A stretch of 64,000 nt of DNA from Anaerocolumna cellulosilytica (GCF_014218335.1 NZ_AP023367.1:1241501-1305500), one strand, 5' to 3'. Shown: positions 26,950 through 35,397, counted from the first letter of the stretch. Notes: a model not told the origin generated them from the letters alone. Numbers and translations are program-made.

Positions 26950-28293
26950 TTATACCCGTCTTTTTGAATACAGGTAGCCTGCAAGACATACTAAGCAACA
27001 GAAGAGGATAAAAACGCTTGCATATAAAGGGGTTGAGATAAGTCCTCCTACTAATATAATGAGAGAGCCTAAAAGACCAAGGATAGGACAGACAACACCT
27101 TTAAAGAAGCTGGTTATGATATTTTTTTTCTTAAGCTTAAGTACTTTTATATAAAGCAGAATATAGCAAATATAGCTGAAAACGATGGCATTCTCGCTTA
27201 TATCACCGCCTTTAAAAATATTACTTTTTAGAGAGAAATAATGCAGTAGCATCCAGACCACACAAGTTAAATAAGAGCAGAGAGCAGAAGACAGCGAAAG
27301 CTCATATTTTGGATGAATTTTTGCAAGGGTTTTTGAATCCGGAAGCATTTTTTTAAAGGCTAGATTTTGCGGCATACGAATACTGCCAAGTGTCATACCA
27401 TTAACAACGCCGAGGATGGATATAATAATAAAAATAAGTAAAAGCCTTATACCGAAATTACCAAAAAGAATTTCACCAGCTTTATTCACTGCTTCATTTC
27501 CCGTTGCCATGATATAATCAGGACCTAACATAGTATTTAGCCCCAAGAAATATAGCAGATAAACAATTAGAACCGTTAAAGGGCCAATGATAAGTGCCAG
27601 GGGCATGTTTTTTTTAGGATTCTCAACCTCATTAGTAATATTAATAGAGACTATCCAGCCATCAAAGGAAAAGGCGATAGAAGGTAAGGCGGCAAGCCAT
27701 GCAAGTCCAATATTAGAGTTTGGGATTAAGGCAGTTCCTTCTGGTATTTTAATGTCTTGTCCAGAATAGAATAGACCGGTTAGGGCAATCAAAAATAAAG
27801 GTATTAACTTTACTATTGTGGTTATATTTTGTATATGTCCGCCTAGTTTATACGAGAGGGTATTAATACAATAAAATACGGTAAAAATGATAAGTCCTAG
27901 AATAACTTGTTGTTCTACACTTCCCTCTATGCCTAAAAAAGAGAATATATAAATTGCAGTTACCCATGAAATAACGACAATAATGGTAGGAAAATAAATA
28001 AATGTCTGAAACCAACCAAAACCATTGGCTGAACTTACTGAGATAAATTCTTCATAGTATCCAATAATTCCTCCATCATGTTTTGTACGAACTGCAAACT
28101 CTGAAAGAGTAAGACTGCCAAAGATGATGCTAAAGGCACCTATGATAAATGCAATAACACCAAGTTCTACACTTCCTCCTGTATAAATTAATACATCGTC
28201 ACTTTTAAAAAAGATACCCGAACCGATTACTATACCGATTATCATGGTGGTAGCTGTAAACAGCCCGTAATGTTGTTTATTTTTATTGTCCAT
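26950..28293 (-). CDS. APC-superfamily amino-acid permease
   Basis: A 447-residue, 12-helix transporter. The N-terminal helix 1 carries IGIVIGSGIFFKSDDVL, the unwound Gly-rich substrate site of APC/LAT-type carriers, and helix 6 has PSIAFSFDGWI. It would import or exchange amino acids; the specific substrate cannot be told. AAGGAGTTTT precedes the start. It is transcribed divergently from the methyltransferase gene. Confidence 0.88.
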   Translation of the reverse strand: MDNKNKQHYGLFTATTMIIGIVIGSGIFFKSDDVLIYTGGSVELGVIAFIIGAFSIIFGSLTLSEFAVRTKHDGGIIGYYEEFISVSSANGFGWFQTFIYFPTIIVVISWVTAIYIFSFLGIEGSVEQQVILGLIIFTVFYCINTLSYKLGGHIQNITTIVKLIPLFLIALTGLFYSGQDIKIPEGTALIPNSNIGLAWLAALPSIAFSFDGWIVSINITNEVENPKKNMPLALIIGPLTVLIVYLLYFLGLNTMLGPDYIMATGNEAVNKAGEILFGNFGIRLLLIFIIISILGVVNGMTLGSIRMPQNLAFKKMLPDSKTLAKIHPKYELSLSSALCSYLTCVVWMLLHYFSLKSNIFKGGDISENAIVFSYICYILLYIKVLKLKKKNIITSFFKGVVCPILGLLGSLIILVGGLISTPLYASVFILFCCLVCLAGYLYSKRRV

Positions 28294-28459
28294 AAAACTC
28301 CTTACTGTGTGTTGTTTTTACAATACTGTACTATTTTAATAGCAGATATGAATTTTGTCAAAATCTTTTAAACAATTTGTTTAAATATTATTCTATTATA
28401 ATTAATAATTTTGGAATTATGTTCGATATAATGAGTAAATCAGAATTCGGAGGCTTGAG

Positions 28460-28495
28460 ATGATGAAACGAATTAACGACTCGGTGCAGTTTTAA
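28460..28495 (+). CDS. possible 11-residue leader peptide
   Basis: MMKRINDSVQF then TAA, with a strong GGAGG at 28449-28453, six bases before the first ATG and nine before the second. The stop codon falls inside the left arm of a large hairpin. A TATAAT box lies at 28427-28432. Small leader frames of this kind control some resistance genes by attenuation, but translation here is unproven. Confidence 0.4.
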   Translation: MMKRINDSVQF

Positions 28496-28557
28496 CTGAC
28501 AGCAGATTGTATCGAGGTTAATTACTAGGTTTGACTTATGTTGTCAGAAACTGCACC
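28483..28557 (+). promoter_or_regulatory. large inverted repeat in the methyltransferase leader
   Basis: GGTGCAGTTT...CTGACA (28483-28501) and TGTCAGAAACTGCACC (28542-28557) pair as 10 plus 6 bp with one bulge. It lies between the candidate leader peptide and the methyltransferase ribosome site, so ribosome movement through the peptide could open it. No T run follows. Confidence 0.55.
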
Positions 28558-28595
28558 AATCAAAATATATTAATTTTTGAAAGGAAGCAGAAAAG

Positions 28596-29354
28596 ATGAA
28601 TGTAGAAGAATTAAAAGTAATCTGGAAAAAAGAAGAGGAAATTGCACATATACATGGATGGGACTTCTCTCATATTCATGGGAGATATGAGGAAGAAAAC
28701 GACTTGCCATGGGATTACGAGAAAATAGTTAGACAGTATTTAAATAGTAAATCAAATATCTTAGACTATGATACTGGCGGCGGTGAGTTTTTACTATCAT
28801 TAAATCATCCATATAGTAGAACATCAGCAACAGAAGGTTTTAAACCAAATGTTGATTTGTGCAGAGAAAAACTACTCCCCCTTGGGATAAACTTTAAGGC
28901 GTGTGATAAACCATCCGAAATACCATTTGGTAATGAAACATTTGATGTGATTATAAATCGTCATGGGGATTTCAACGCTATAGAATTATATAGGCTTCTA
29001 AAAAATGATGGTGTATTTATAACGCAGCAAGTCGGTAGTGATAATGAGAGAGACTTAGTAGAAATGGTTTTGCCAGGAAGTACGAAACCATTTCCGCATT
29101 TGAATCTTAAACAACAGCGTAAAGTATTTGATAATGCAGGATTTCAAATCATTCAAGCCGAAGAAGCATATAGACCTATCTACTTCTACGATGTTGGTGC
29201 ATTTGTATGGTTTGCACACATAATAGAATGGGAGTTTCCTATTTTTTCAGTGGAAAGGTGTTTTTCTCAATTATTAGAAATGCAGAGAATCATTAATGAA
29301 ACTGGTAAAATTGAGGGAACGATACATCGCTATTTAATGATTGCGAAGAAATAG
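28596..29354 (+). CDS. class I SAM-dependent methyltransferase
   Basis: 252 residues. The SAM-binding motif I reads NILDYDTGGGEFLLSL (about 50-65), with an acidic Glu in the following strand and FDVIINRHGDF as motif IV. The N-terminal 45 residues (HIHGWDFSHIHGRY) recur in Firmicutes methyltransferases whose substrate is unknown. Possible targets are small molecules or drugs. AAAGGAAGCAGAAAAG precedes the ATG; the 5' leader has a candidate attenuator. Confidence 0.8.
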   Translation: MNVEELKVIWKKEEEIAHIHGWDFSHIHGRYEEENDLPWDYEKIVRQYLNSKSNILDYDTGGGEFLLSLNHPYSRTSATEGFKPNVDLCREKLLPLGINFKACDKPSEIPFGNETFDVIINRHGDFNAIELYRLLKNDGVFITQQVGSDNERDLVEMVLPGSTKPFPHLNLKQQRKVFDNAGFQIIQAEEAYRPIYFYDVGAFVWFAHIIEWEFPIFSVERCFSQLLEMQRIINETGKIEGTIHRYLMIAKK

Positions 29355-29374
29355 CTTAAAAGACAGGTATAGAA

Positions 29375-29415
29375 AAAGTTGCCAAGGACTCTCTTAAAGT
29401 GTTCTTGGCAACTTT
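29375..29415 (+). terminator. rho-independent terminator
   Basis: AAAGTTGCCAAG and CTTGGCAACTTT pair perfectly over 12 bp, followed by CTTAG. It closes the methyltransferase gene. Confidence 0.78.
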
Positions 29416-29521
29416 CTTAGTATGAGTATTTTACACTGCGGAATTTGAGTACCACCTTTGCTTTTTGAATCAAAATAAGAAGATGGCCCTCAACTATGTA
29501 AAAAGCAGATACTAAAAACTC

Positions 29522-29992
29522 CTACTTATGATATTTTCCTGTACATTTTTCTACCAGTATTTCAATAACCGCAGTACCTTTTACCATGTTTTCGGGGAGC
29601 TCTTTTCCTACGAATTGAGGTGTGTATTTTTCTACTAACTTGTTTAAAACTTCTCGTTTGTATAAGGCATCTGATAGGATTTGGGCAGTTCCAGTTAGAA
29701 CTACACTGTTGTAAATTGCTTCTGTATCACAGGCATTCTTTTCGCCCGGTTGAAGCCCTAACAACTCGTTAACCTCAAAGCATACCTTTGGATTGTGATT
29801 CACATTGTCAATCTTCTGACCTTTAGGCAATCCATGCAGATAGATCTTGCCGTTGTAGTAAACAAAGTGCATGGAAATGACATAGGGATATCCATCTTCA
29901 CGTATTGTTCCTAAGCGCCCAGTTTCTGCTCTTTGTAGAAGTTTTTTAATGTCTTCTTCTGTCAATTGAAAGTGCTTCATTCGATATTGCAT
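29522..29992 (-). CDS. pyridoxamine 5'-phosphate oxidase-fold flavoprotein (Nim-like)
   Basis: 156 residues with a split-barrel FMN fold. GRLGTIREDGYPYVISMHFVY is the typical opening strand pair and KGQKIDNVNHNPKVCFEV follows. Close relatives include NimA-type 5-nitroimidazole reductases and general FMN-binding reductases; resistance cannot be claimed from sequence alone. GGAGGAAAACAT precedes the start. It is divergent from a MocR-type regulator, the usual arrangement for a regulated target. Confidence 0.82.
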   Translation of the reverse strand: MQYRMKHFQLTEEDIKKLLQRAETGRLGTIREDGYPYVISMHFVYYNGKIYLHGLPKGQKIDNVNHNPKVCFEVNELLGLQPGEKNACDTEAIYNSVVLTGTAQILSDALYKREVLNKLVEKYTPQFVGKELPENMVKGTAVIEILVEKCTGKYHK

Positions 29993-30069
29993 ATGTTTTC
30001 CTCCTGATTTATATATAATATTGCCTTAACATGTTTTATTGCTAATTGCATACTTATATTATATAATAA

Positions 30070-30120
30070 AAGTGTACCTGTTAAAAGGTACACTTATTGA
30101 CTTTATTAGTGGGTACACTA
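30070..30120. promoter_or_regulatory. three GGTACAC-type half-sites, probable MocR operator
   Basis: AAGTGTACCT (30070-30079), AGGTACACTT (30086-30095) and GGGTACACTA (30111-30120) are copies of one motif: the first two form an inverted repeat, the last two a direct repeat 25 bp apart. They lie in the divergent promoter region just before the MocR gene, as expected for a dimeric GntR/MocR regulator. Confidence 0.65.
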
Positions 30121-30133
30121 GAGAAGAGGTAAT

Positions 30134-31537
30134 ATGATTTATATAGATAAAGAGTCAGGGCGACCTTTGTATGAGCAGATTTATACGCAGATACAGAGAG
30201 ATATTATTTTAGGAAATATCCCTCAAGGAACAATTTTACCCGGAATTCGTACATTATCAAAGACTTTAGGCGTTGCACGTAACACAGTTGAAAAAGCCTA
30301 TACACAATTGGCGGTTGAAGGATATACCTATTCTCAAAAAGGTGCAGGATTTATAGTCGAGTGCACAGGGAAAATGAATGTTGTCAAACAACTGGAAAAT
30401 TTGCCTTTGGTAGTATCAGACAAGCCAAGTCATGAAAAGATATCTGTAAATTTACTATACGATTTTCAATATGGTAATTTTTCCGACCAATGCTTTCCTA
30501 AAGTTACATGGAGAAAGAGAATGTTAGAAGTACTATCCTCACCCTATTCCATTCACATGGCTCAATATTCCAACCGTCAGGGAAACTTTTCCTTACGCAA
30601 TGAGCTTCGACAATATCTACATCAAACGCGTGGGGTATTTTGTACCGAAGACCAAATAATTATAGGGTCCGGTCTACATTATTCTCTGGATATTTTGTCT
30701 AAGCTATTAGGCAACAAAAGCATTGCAATGGAGGAGCCCGGATACTACGGAGCTAGAGAGGTGTTTCATAACAACGGATTACGGATATACCCTATCCCAT
30801 CCCTAAAAGAGGGGCTTGATTTCACGCAGCTCAGCGAGTTGGATGTCAGTGCTGTTTATGTAACGCCATCTCATCAATTTCCTTATGGAACAGTTCTTCC
30901 GATTTCTAAGCGACAGGAACTGCTAGAATGGGCGGTTGAAAAAAACACCTATATTGTGGAAGATGATTATGACAGTGAATACCGGTATGATGCCAACCCG
31001 GTACCCTCACTACAGTCTATTGATTGCAATGACCGAGTTATTTATTTGGGTACCTTTTCTAAATCCCTTTCTCCGTCTTTGCGTGTCAATTATATGGTGC
31101 TTCCCAGACACTTACTCCCTACTTATCATAAAATGTTTTCAACTTATAGTAGTCCTGTTGCTTGGCTAACACAAGAGGTGCTTGCTGTTTTCCTTCATTC
31201 GGGAGACTATGCGCGGCACGTAAGGCGAATGTGCGCAACCTTTCGAAAGCGACACGATACTTTTTTACAAGAGATGTCGTCGCAGTTTGGAGAGAAAATT
31301 GCAATTTATGGAAAAGGTGCTGGTTTGCACTTTTTATTAGAATTCTTGGATGGATCGAATGCCGATACATGTATTCAGAAAGCCGAGGAAGCAGGCATAC
31401 GGATATATTCCATAAAACCATTTTGGAGTAATCAAGAAGCTTGCCCTCAAAATATCCTTTTTGCAGGCTATAGTTTATTAGATGAGCATCAGATAAGGGA
31501 GGTTCTCCCACTTTTAAAACAGATATGGTATCCATAA
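30134..31537 (+). CDS. MocR/PdxR-type regulator (GntR helix-turn-helix fused to aminotransferase)
   Basis: 467 residues. An N-terminal GntR winged helix (PLYEQIYTQIQRDIILG, TLSKTLGVARNTVEKAYTQL, to about 75) is joined to a fold-type I aminotransferase domain. The PLP region is intact: EDDYDSEYRYD and GTFSKSLSPSLR, with the Schiff-base Lys. Such proteins sense PLP or amino compounds. It probably controls the divergent Nim-like flavoprotein gene and itself through the motif at 30070-30120. A hairpin terminator follows. Confidence 0.88.
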   Translation: MIYIDKESGRPLYEQIYTQIQRDIILGNIPQGTILPGIRTLSKTLGVARNTVEKAYTQLAVEGYTYSQKGAGFIVECTGKMNVVKQLENLPLVVSDKPSHEKISVNLLYDFQYGNFSDQCFPKVTWRKRMLEVLSSPYSIHMAQYSNRQGNFSLRNELRQYLHQTRGVFCTEDQIIIGSGLHYSLDILSKLLGNKSIAMEEPGYYGAREVFHNNGLRIYPIPSLKEGLDFTQLSELDVSAVYVTPSHQFPYGTVLPISKRQELLEWAVEKNTYIVEDDYDSEYRYDANPVPSLQSIDCNDRVIYLGTFSKSLSPSLRVNYMVLPRHLLPTYHKMFSTYSSPVAWLTQEVLAVFLHSGDYARHVRRMCATFRKRHDTFLQEMSSQFGEKIAIYGKGAGLHFLLEFLDGSNADTCIQKAEEAGIRIYSIKPFWSNQEACPQNILFAGYSLLDEHQIREVLPLLKQIWYP

Positions 31538-31549
31538 ATACCACCACTT

Positions 31550-31582
31550 AAGCTGTTTACTTAGTAGACAGCTTTTATTTGT
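31550..31582 (+). terminator. terminator after the MocR gene
   Basis: AAGCTGT and ACAGCTT with inner TAC/GTA pairs, then TTTATTTG. It marks the last chromosomal gene before the mobile element. Confidence 0.75.
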
Positions 31583-31665
31583 TGGTAGGTAATTACAAAA
31601 GATTTTGTCACATATAATGGGAATAAGCTAACAAGATAAAAAAGAAATCTGTTAATAAAATTTTA

Positions 31666-31710
31666 AAAAGATATTGAAAGTAGACAGTCCTCTTTCGATA
31701 TCTTTTTTTT
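31666..31710 (+). terminator. second terminator at the element edge
   Basis: AAAGATATTGAAAG and CTTTCGATATCTTT pair with one mismatch around a short loop, followed by an eight-T tract. No gene lies between it and the MocR terminator, so it may insulate the parA operon. Confidence 0.75.
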
Positions 31711-31761
31711 ATTGCTGTCCTATCGGCATGACGGGGGAACATATAATACTTATCTCTTTTC

Positions 31762-31789
31762 TTAAGGTGGTGTTGCAACACCACCTTAA
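31762..31789. promoter_or_regulatory. perfect 28-bp palindrome before parA (candidate parS/operator)
   Basis: TTAAGGTGGTGTTG is followed at once by its exact reverse complement, with no spacer. It lies 48 bp before the parA start and just after a TATAAT box (31742-31747). With no loop and no T run it is a poor RNA terminator; a dimeric DNA-binding site fits better. It does not match the chromosomal parS consensus. Confidence 0.65.
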
Positions 31790-31836
31790 AACATAAGAAG
31801 AGGTAGGTAAATAAAAAGAGAAGAGAGGATTTTATT

Positions 31837-32622
31837 ATGTGTGAAGTAATTGCAATTGCAAATCAGAAAGGTGGAGCTGGAAAGACCACAACAACAAAGA
31901 ACTTAGGAAGAGCGTTAGGGGCATTAGGCAAAAAAGTCTTGGAGATTGATTTTGACCCTCAAAATAGCTTATCAACCTCTTTAGGTTATGACAGTACGGA
32001 GGAAGAGCCGTTCACCATTGGAGATTTAGTTGACCGAACAATTGAAATGAAACCGTTACCAAGGAAAGAAGAGTATATAAAGCACCTGGAGCATGTTGAT
32101 GTGATATTAAGCAATATTATTTTATCAGCCAGTGATATGAAATTAGTTGGGATCATGGAGAGGGAATACATATTGAAAAGTATCATAGAGGTGGTAAAGC
32201 CGGATTATGATTATATCTTAATAGACTGCAATCCATCCTTAGGTATGCTTGTTGTGAATGCTTTAGCAGCGTGTGATACAGTGATAATACCTGTAGACAG
32301 CAATTATCTGGCAAGTAAAGGGTTGGAGCTGTTTTTAAAGACTGTTTTTAAGATAAGGAAAAGAATAAATACTAAGATTGTAATTAAGGGTATTTTGTTA
32401 ACAAAATTTATAGGAACGACTAACCTATCCAAAGAATCATTAAGTGATATTAATGAAGCTTATGGCTCAGGGATAAATATATTTGAAACCAAGATACCTA
32501 ACTCCGTAAAGGTTGGAGAATCTGATAAGGAAGGGATAAGTATTATAGATTTTAAGCCAAATAATAATGTTTCTGTAGCTTACATGAAATTAGCCAGGGA
32601 GGTAGTGGAAAATGGCAGGTAA
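31837..32622 (+). CDS. parA: ParA-family partition ATPase
   Basis: A 261-residue deviant Walker A ATPase: ANQKGGAGKTTTTKNLG at residues 8-24, DFDPQNSLS and DYILIDCNPSLGML as the further nucleotide motifs. ParA segregates plasmids or excised elements with its ParB partner. There is no N-terminal helix-turn-helix, so self-repression would need another protein. It overlaps parB by 11 bp. It is the first gene of the mobile element on this side. Confidence 0.92.
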   Translation: MCEVIAIANQKGGAGKTTTTKNLGRALGALGKKVLEIDFDPQNSLSTSLGYDSTEEEPFTIGDLVDRTIEMKPLPRKEEYIKHLEHVDVILSNIILSASDMKLVGIMEREYILKSIIEVVKPDYDYILIDCNPSLGMLVVNALAACDTVIIPVDSNYLASKGLELFLKTVFKIRKRINTKIVIKGILLTKFIGTTNLSKESLSDINEAYGSGINIFETKIPNSVKVGESDKEGISIIDFKPNNNVSVAYMKLAREVVENGR

Positions 32623-33631
32623 ATTAGCAGCTTTGGAGGCATTATTTGGTGACGATAATAAATCTGCTGAAGGTGGAAAGATTACGGTAAATACAGAACA
32701 GTTAATCCCCTTTGCAAATCATCCTTTTAAGCTTTATACAGGAAAAAGATATGACGATATGGTAAGGAGTGTAAAAGAATTCGGGATAATACAACCCCTT
32801 ATAGTAAGACCGGTTGTTGCTAACACAGTGGAAGTTCATGAATACCAGGATAAAATAAATAAGTATGAAATCCTTGCTGGACATAACCGCTGGAACTGTG
32901 CGATAGAAGCTGGATTAAAGGAAGTTCCGGTTATAATCATGGAAGGACTATCAGAAGACGAAGCAATGCTGATAGTCACAGAAACGAACCTGATTCAACG
33001 TTCCTTTACCGATTTACTTCATTCAGAGAGGGCGTTGGTTCTGGCAAGGCACCACGAGGCTTTGAAATGTCAGGGAAAAAGAAAGGATCTAATTGAAGAT
33101 GTCAAAAACCTCTTAAATATGCATGAAATCAATGATGAGGGAACTTCTGGTCCACTGGACCAGAAGTTATCATCAAGAGAGGTAATGGGTAAGGAATATA
33201 GTTTATCAGGAAGTAGCATTGCAAGATATTTGAGAATCAATAGTCTTTCAGATGAATTAAAAAAATATATAGATACAGAAGAAATAAGTATTCGAGCAGG
33301 TGTGGAGCTATCCTATTTAAGTGAAGACAACCAAATCTATCTAGTCGATATTCTAAACAATAATAATTACAAAGTGGATATAAAAGTAGCTGGAGAACTT
33401 CGTGACTTACAAAAACAAAATAAACTAGATGAATCTGTAATGGAGAGTGTTTTGGCAGGAACTTATAACAAGCCTAAAAAAGCACTCTCCATTTTTAAAG
33501 GAATTAAAGTAAAACCTAATATAATAAAAAAATACTTTAATGAAAAACAGAGTGCGAACGAAGTAGAAGAAATAATAGATAAAGCATTAGCGCTCTACTA
33601 TCAGAACAATGGAGGTAGCAACAATGAATAG
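32612..33631 (+). CDS. parB: ParB-family partition protein
   Basis: 339 residues. The N-terminal ParB/Srx nuclease-fold domain shows IIQPLIVRPV, EILAGHNRWNCAIEAGL and ETNLIQRSFTDLLHSERAL, the CTP-binding and helix-turn-helix entry regions of ParB. The sequence continues into a central HTH (about 190-210) and a C-terminal region rich in Lys and Asn. GGGAGG precedes the ATG. A natural target site is the palindrome upstream of parA, but this is inference. Confidence 0.9.
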   Translation: MAGKLAALEALFGDDNKSAEGGKITVNTEQLIPFANHPFKLYTGKRYDDMVRSVKEFGIIQPLIVRPVVANTVEVHEYQDKINKYEILAGHNRWNCAIEAGLKEVPVIIMEGLSEDEAMLIVTETNLIQRSFTDLLHSERALVLARHHEALKCQGKRKDLIEDVKNLLNMHEINDEGTSGPLDQKLSSREVMGKEYSLSGSSIARYLRINSLSDELKKYIDTEEISIRAGVELSYLSEDNQIYLVDILNNNNYKVDIKVAGELRDLQKQNKLDESVMESVLAGTYNKPKKALSIFKGIKVKPNIIKKYFNEKQSANEVEEIIDKALALYYQNNGGSNNE

Positions 33632-33854
33632 CACTCAGAATAAAAAGAGAATTATAAAAAGTCATAGTGACATACTTACGGTTCAACAGGCAATAAATGA
33701 TTTGTACAATGAGTATAAAAAGATGGGTTATGATATGATTCGGAAGATTTTAAATGCATTTACATATCGTCTGGATGACGGCTCAGTGGCTATTGTTTAT
33801 TGGGACAAAGGTAATATTTATGAAAAAGTAGTTGAATCTAAGGGGGGACAATAG
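33624..33854 (+). CDS. small conserved element protein, unknown
   Basis: 76 residues from the ATG at 33624, which sits eight bases after GGAGG and overlaps the parB stop. The sequence has an N-terminal helix-rich half (VQQAINDLYNEYKKMGYDM) and a beta-rich end (YRLDDGSVAIVYWDKGNIYEKV). No named family recognised. Overlap with parB indicates coupled translation. Confidence 0.65.
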   Translation: MNSTQNKKRIIKSHSDILTVQQAINDLYNEYKKMGYDMIRKILNAFTYRLDDGSVAIVYWDKGNIYEKVVESKGGQ

Positions 33855-33855
33855 C

Positions 33856-34137
33856 ATGAAACTTTTAACTGAGAGAAAGAAATTAGCTGATACAGGTAAG
33901 CTGAAAATGTGTATGGCCGAGTATGATGGCTCTTGGCTTCCTTATCAACAACCATTTGAAAAAGTAACAGTTGATTGGTTACTTGTAGAACTCACTTATG
34001 ATGATTGTACCCGTAAGGAGGAGATAGCTAAATATTTGGAAAATAAATTTAAGAGCATGGAGCAACAACTTAGTAAATTTGATAAAATGAAAATACAATT
34101 AAAAAGCATAGCGGCATTCCTTATGGAAAATAAGTGA
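33856..34137 (+). CDS. small soluble element protein, unknown
   Basis: 93 residues from the ATG at 33856, preceded by AGGGGGGACAATAGC. An aromatic stretch (YDGSWLPYQQPFEKVTVDWLLVEL) is followed by a helical, Lys/Glu-rich C-terminus (KYLENKFKSMEQQLSKFDKM) that could be a short coiled coil. Unknown function; same operon as parAB. Confidence 0.6.
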   Translation: MKLLTERKKLADTGKLKMCMAEYDGSWLPYQQPFEKVTVDWLLVELTYDDCTRKEEIAKYLENKFKSMEQQLSKFDKMKIQLKSIAAFLMENK

Positions 34138-34150
34138 GAAGGGATAAACA

Positions 34151-34666
34151 ATGATATATACGAATATCGAAATAGTTCCGGCTTGTACGGAGCTTGAGTA
34201 TCAGGAGTATTTGGAAGAAGATATGAATAGGTATAATAAGGTATGTAAAAAAGAGAAAGTTTTGAAAGGTTGTAATTTAGCAAGTACTTTGATTATTATT
34301 TTAATATTATTAGTTGTATATATAAAGAATACTAACGAAGCTGCATGGTTATCAATTATATTGATTCCTCTAGTAGCATATTTTGCATTTATCCGACATG
34401 ATGCTATAAGCGAATATTACAAAAAGCTTAAACAGAATAAAGGTAAAATCGTGGATGGTATGGTAATAAGTCATAGGCTATATGACAAAGAAATCCTTTG
34501 TTTTTTACTGGATTGCTTCGTACTAGAGTTAGAAGACAAGGAACACTTAGTTAGCGCCGAGCAACTTGACAAGAAGATTTATGATGTTGTGAATATGTCA
34601 ACTCTTAAGGATAAGGTAATTATTAATTTAAAACAAAATAAGATATACATACCATATAAAAGATAA
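34151..34666 (+). CDS. two-pass membrane protein, unknown
   Basis: 171 residues. An acidic N-terminus is followed by two adjacent helices (STLIIILILLVVYI, about 44-58, and AWLSIILIPLVAYFAFI, about 65-81) and a cytosolic C-terminal domain of about 85 residues. No family recognised. GAAGGGATAAACA precedes the ATG. It may belong to the element's membrane apparatus, but nothing beyond location says so. Confidence 0.6.
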   Translation: MIYTNIEIVPACTELEYQEYLEEDMNRYNKVCKKEKVLKGCNLASTLIIILILLVVYIKNTNEAAWLSIILIPLVAYFAFIRHDAISEYYKKLKQNKGKIVDGMVISHRLYDKEILCFLLDCFVLELEDKEHLVSAEQLDKKIYDVVNMSTLKDKVIINLKQNKIYIPYKR

Positions 34667-34765
34667 TCTACCAATTTTCAAAAGGTAAGTTATTTTTTTA
34701 CTATTACATTCGCCTGCAACTTTTTTTGTTTAATATATCACATTAGTAATGCCTTAACAGACCTT

Positions 34766-34786
34766 CCCGGTGGATTAGCCACCGGG
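34766..34786 (+). promoter_or_regulatory. perfect GC-rich hairpin before a ribosome site
   Basis: CCCGGTGG, ATTAG, CCACCGGG: eight perfect GC-rich base pairs ending three bases before the ribosome site GAAAGGAG of the next gene. It is strikingly GC-rich in this AT-rich region. A role in controlling translation of the 34806 gene or in RNA processing is possible. Confidence 0.5.
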
Positions 34787-34805
34787 GGAAAGGAGAAAGA
34801 AAGAA

Positions 34806-35198
34806 TTGAATAATGAAAGCTTTATATGGCTGGTATGTTCACTAATGCTTATAATGACCATACCTAAATGCGTTAATATTTTCTTTGATGGTAAGATCTC
34901 AAAGCAATGGAGAAAAATATCGGATAAGTTAGACCTTGACAGCTTGTTTTCAGGCTTGTTTTTTTTATTGGCAGGTGCTTTAATAGGGTATTTATCATGG
35001 GAGTATATTGAATTACAAAAGGCTAAATATTTTATATTCCCATTTGCTTTCTTATATATCATCATTGGTGCCATATGGACTTCCATATGGCTGGCTGTCG
35101 TTCTCATCGAGTTACTTATTTTTATTGTAAAGATAAGTATGAGATGTGTTATTAAGTTAAGCCAAAAGACTGGTTTTGGAGGAGATAAAAAAGGATGA
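34806..35198 (+). CDS. multi-pass membrane protein, unknown (TTG start)
   Basis: 130 residues with three hydrophobic segments: LVCSLMLIMTIPKCVNIFF, FSGLFFLLAGALIGYLSWEY and FIFPFAFLYIIIGAIWTSIW running into a fourth. The reading frame has no early ATG; a TTG at 34806 follows GAAAGGAGAAAGAAAGAA. No family recognised. Its stop overlaps the start of the next small gene (ATGA). Confidence 0.6.
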   Translation: MNNESFIWLVCSLMLIMTIPKCVNIFFDGKISKQWRKISDKLDLDSLFSGLFFLLAGALIGYLSWEYIELQKAKYFIFPFAFLYIIIGAIWTSIWLAVVLIELLIFIVKISMRCVIKLSQKTGFGGDKKG

Positions 35199-35371
35199 AG
35201 CATGAAATAGATATTGAAAAAGAACTGGAGAGGTCATTTCAACAATGGGAAAACCTATATATTTATGGAGGTAGCGATCCTTTCCATAGTGATGGAGTAA
35301 ATTTAAGTCTTGGTGGTAATTGTTTAATGACTAAAATTCTAAAATCAGGGTATTATGAGACTTTTATTTGA
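35195..35371 (+). CDS. 58-residue element protein, possibly a shortened homologue
   Basis: The ATG overlaps the previous stop (ATGA) and follows GGAGGAGATAAAAAAGG. The sequence includes FQQWENLYIYGGSDPFHSDG and then VNLSLGGNCLM, a pattern I associate with slightly longer proteins of other Firmicutes conjugative elements. The last 15 residues diverge from that pattern, so this copy may have lost its C-terminus. Function unknown. Confidence 0.55.
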   Translation: MKHEIDIEKELERSFQQWENLYIYGGSDPFHSDGVNLSLGGNCLMTKILKSGYYETFI

Positions 35372-35397
35372 TAACCTCAATTAGGAAGGAGATAAAT

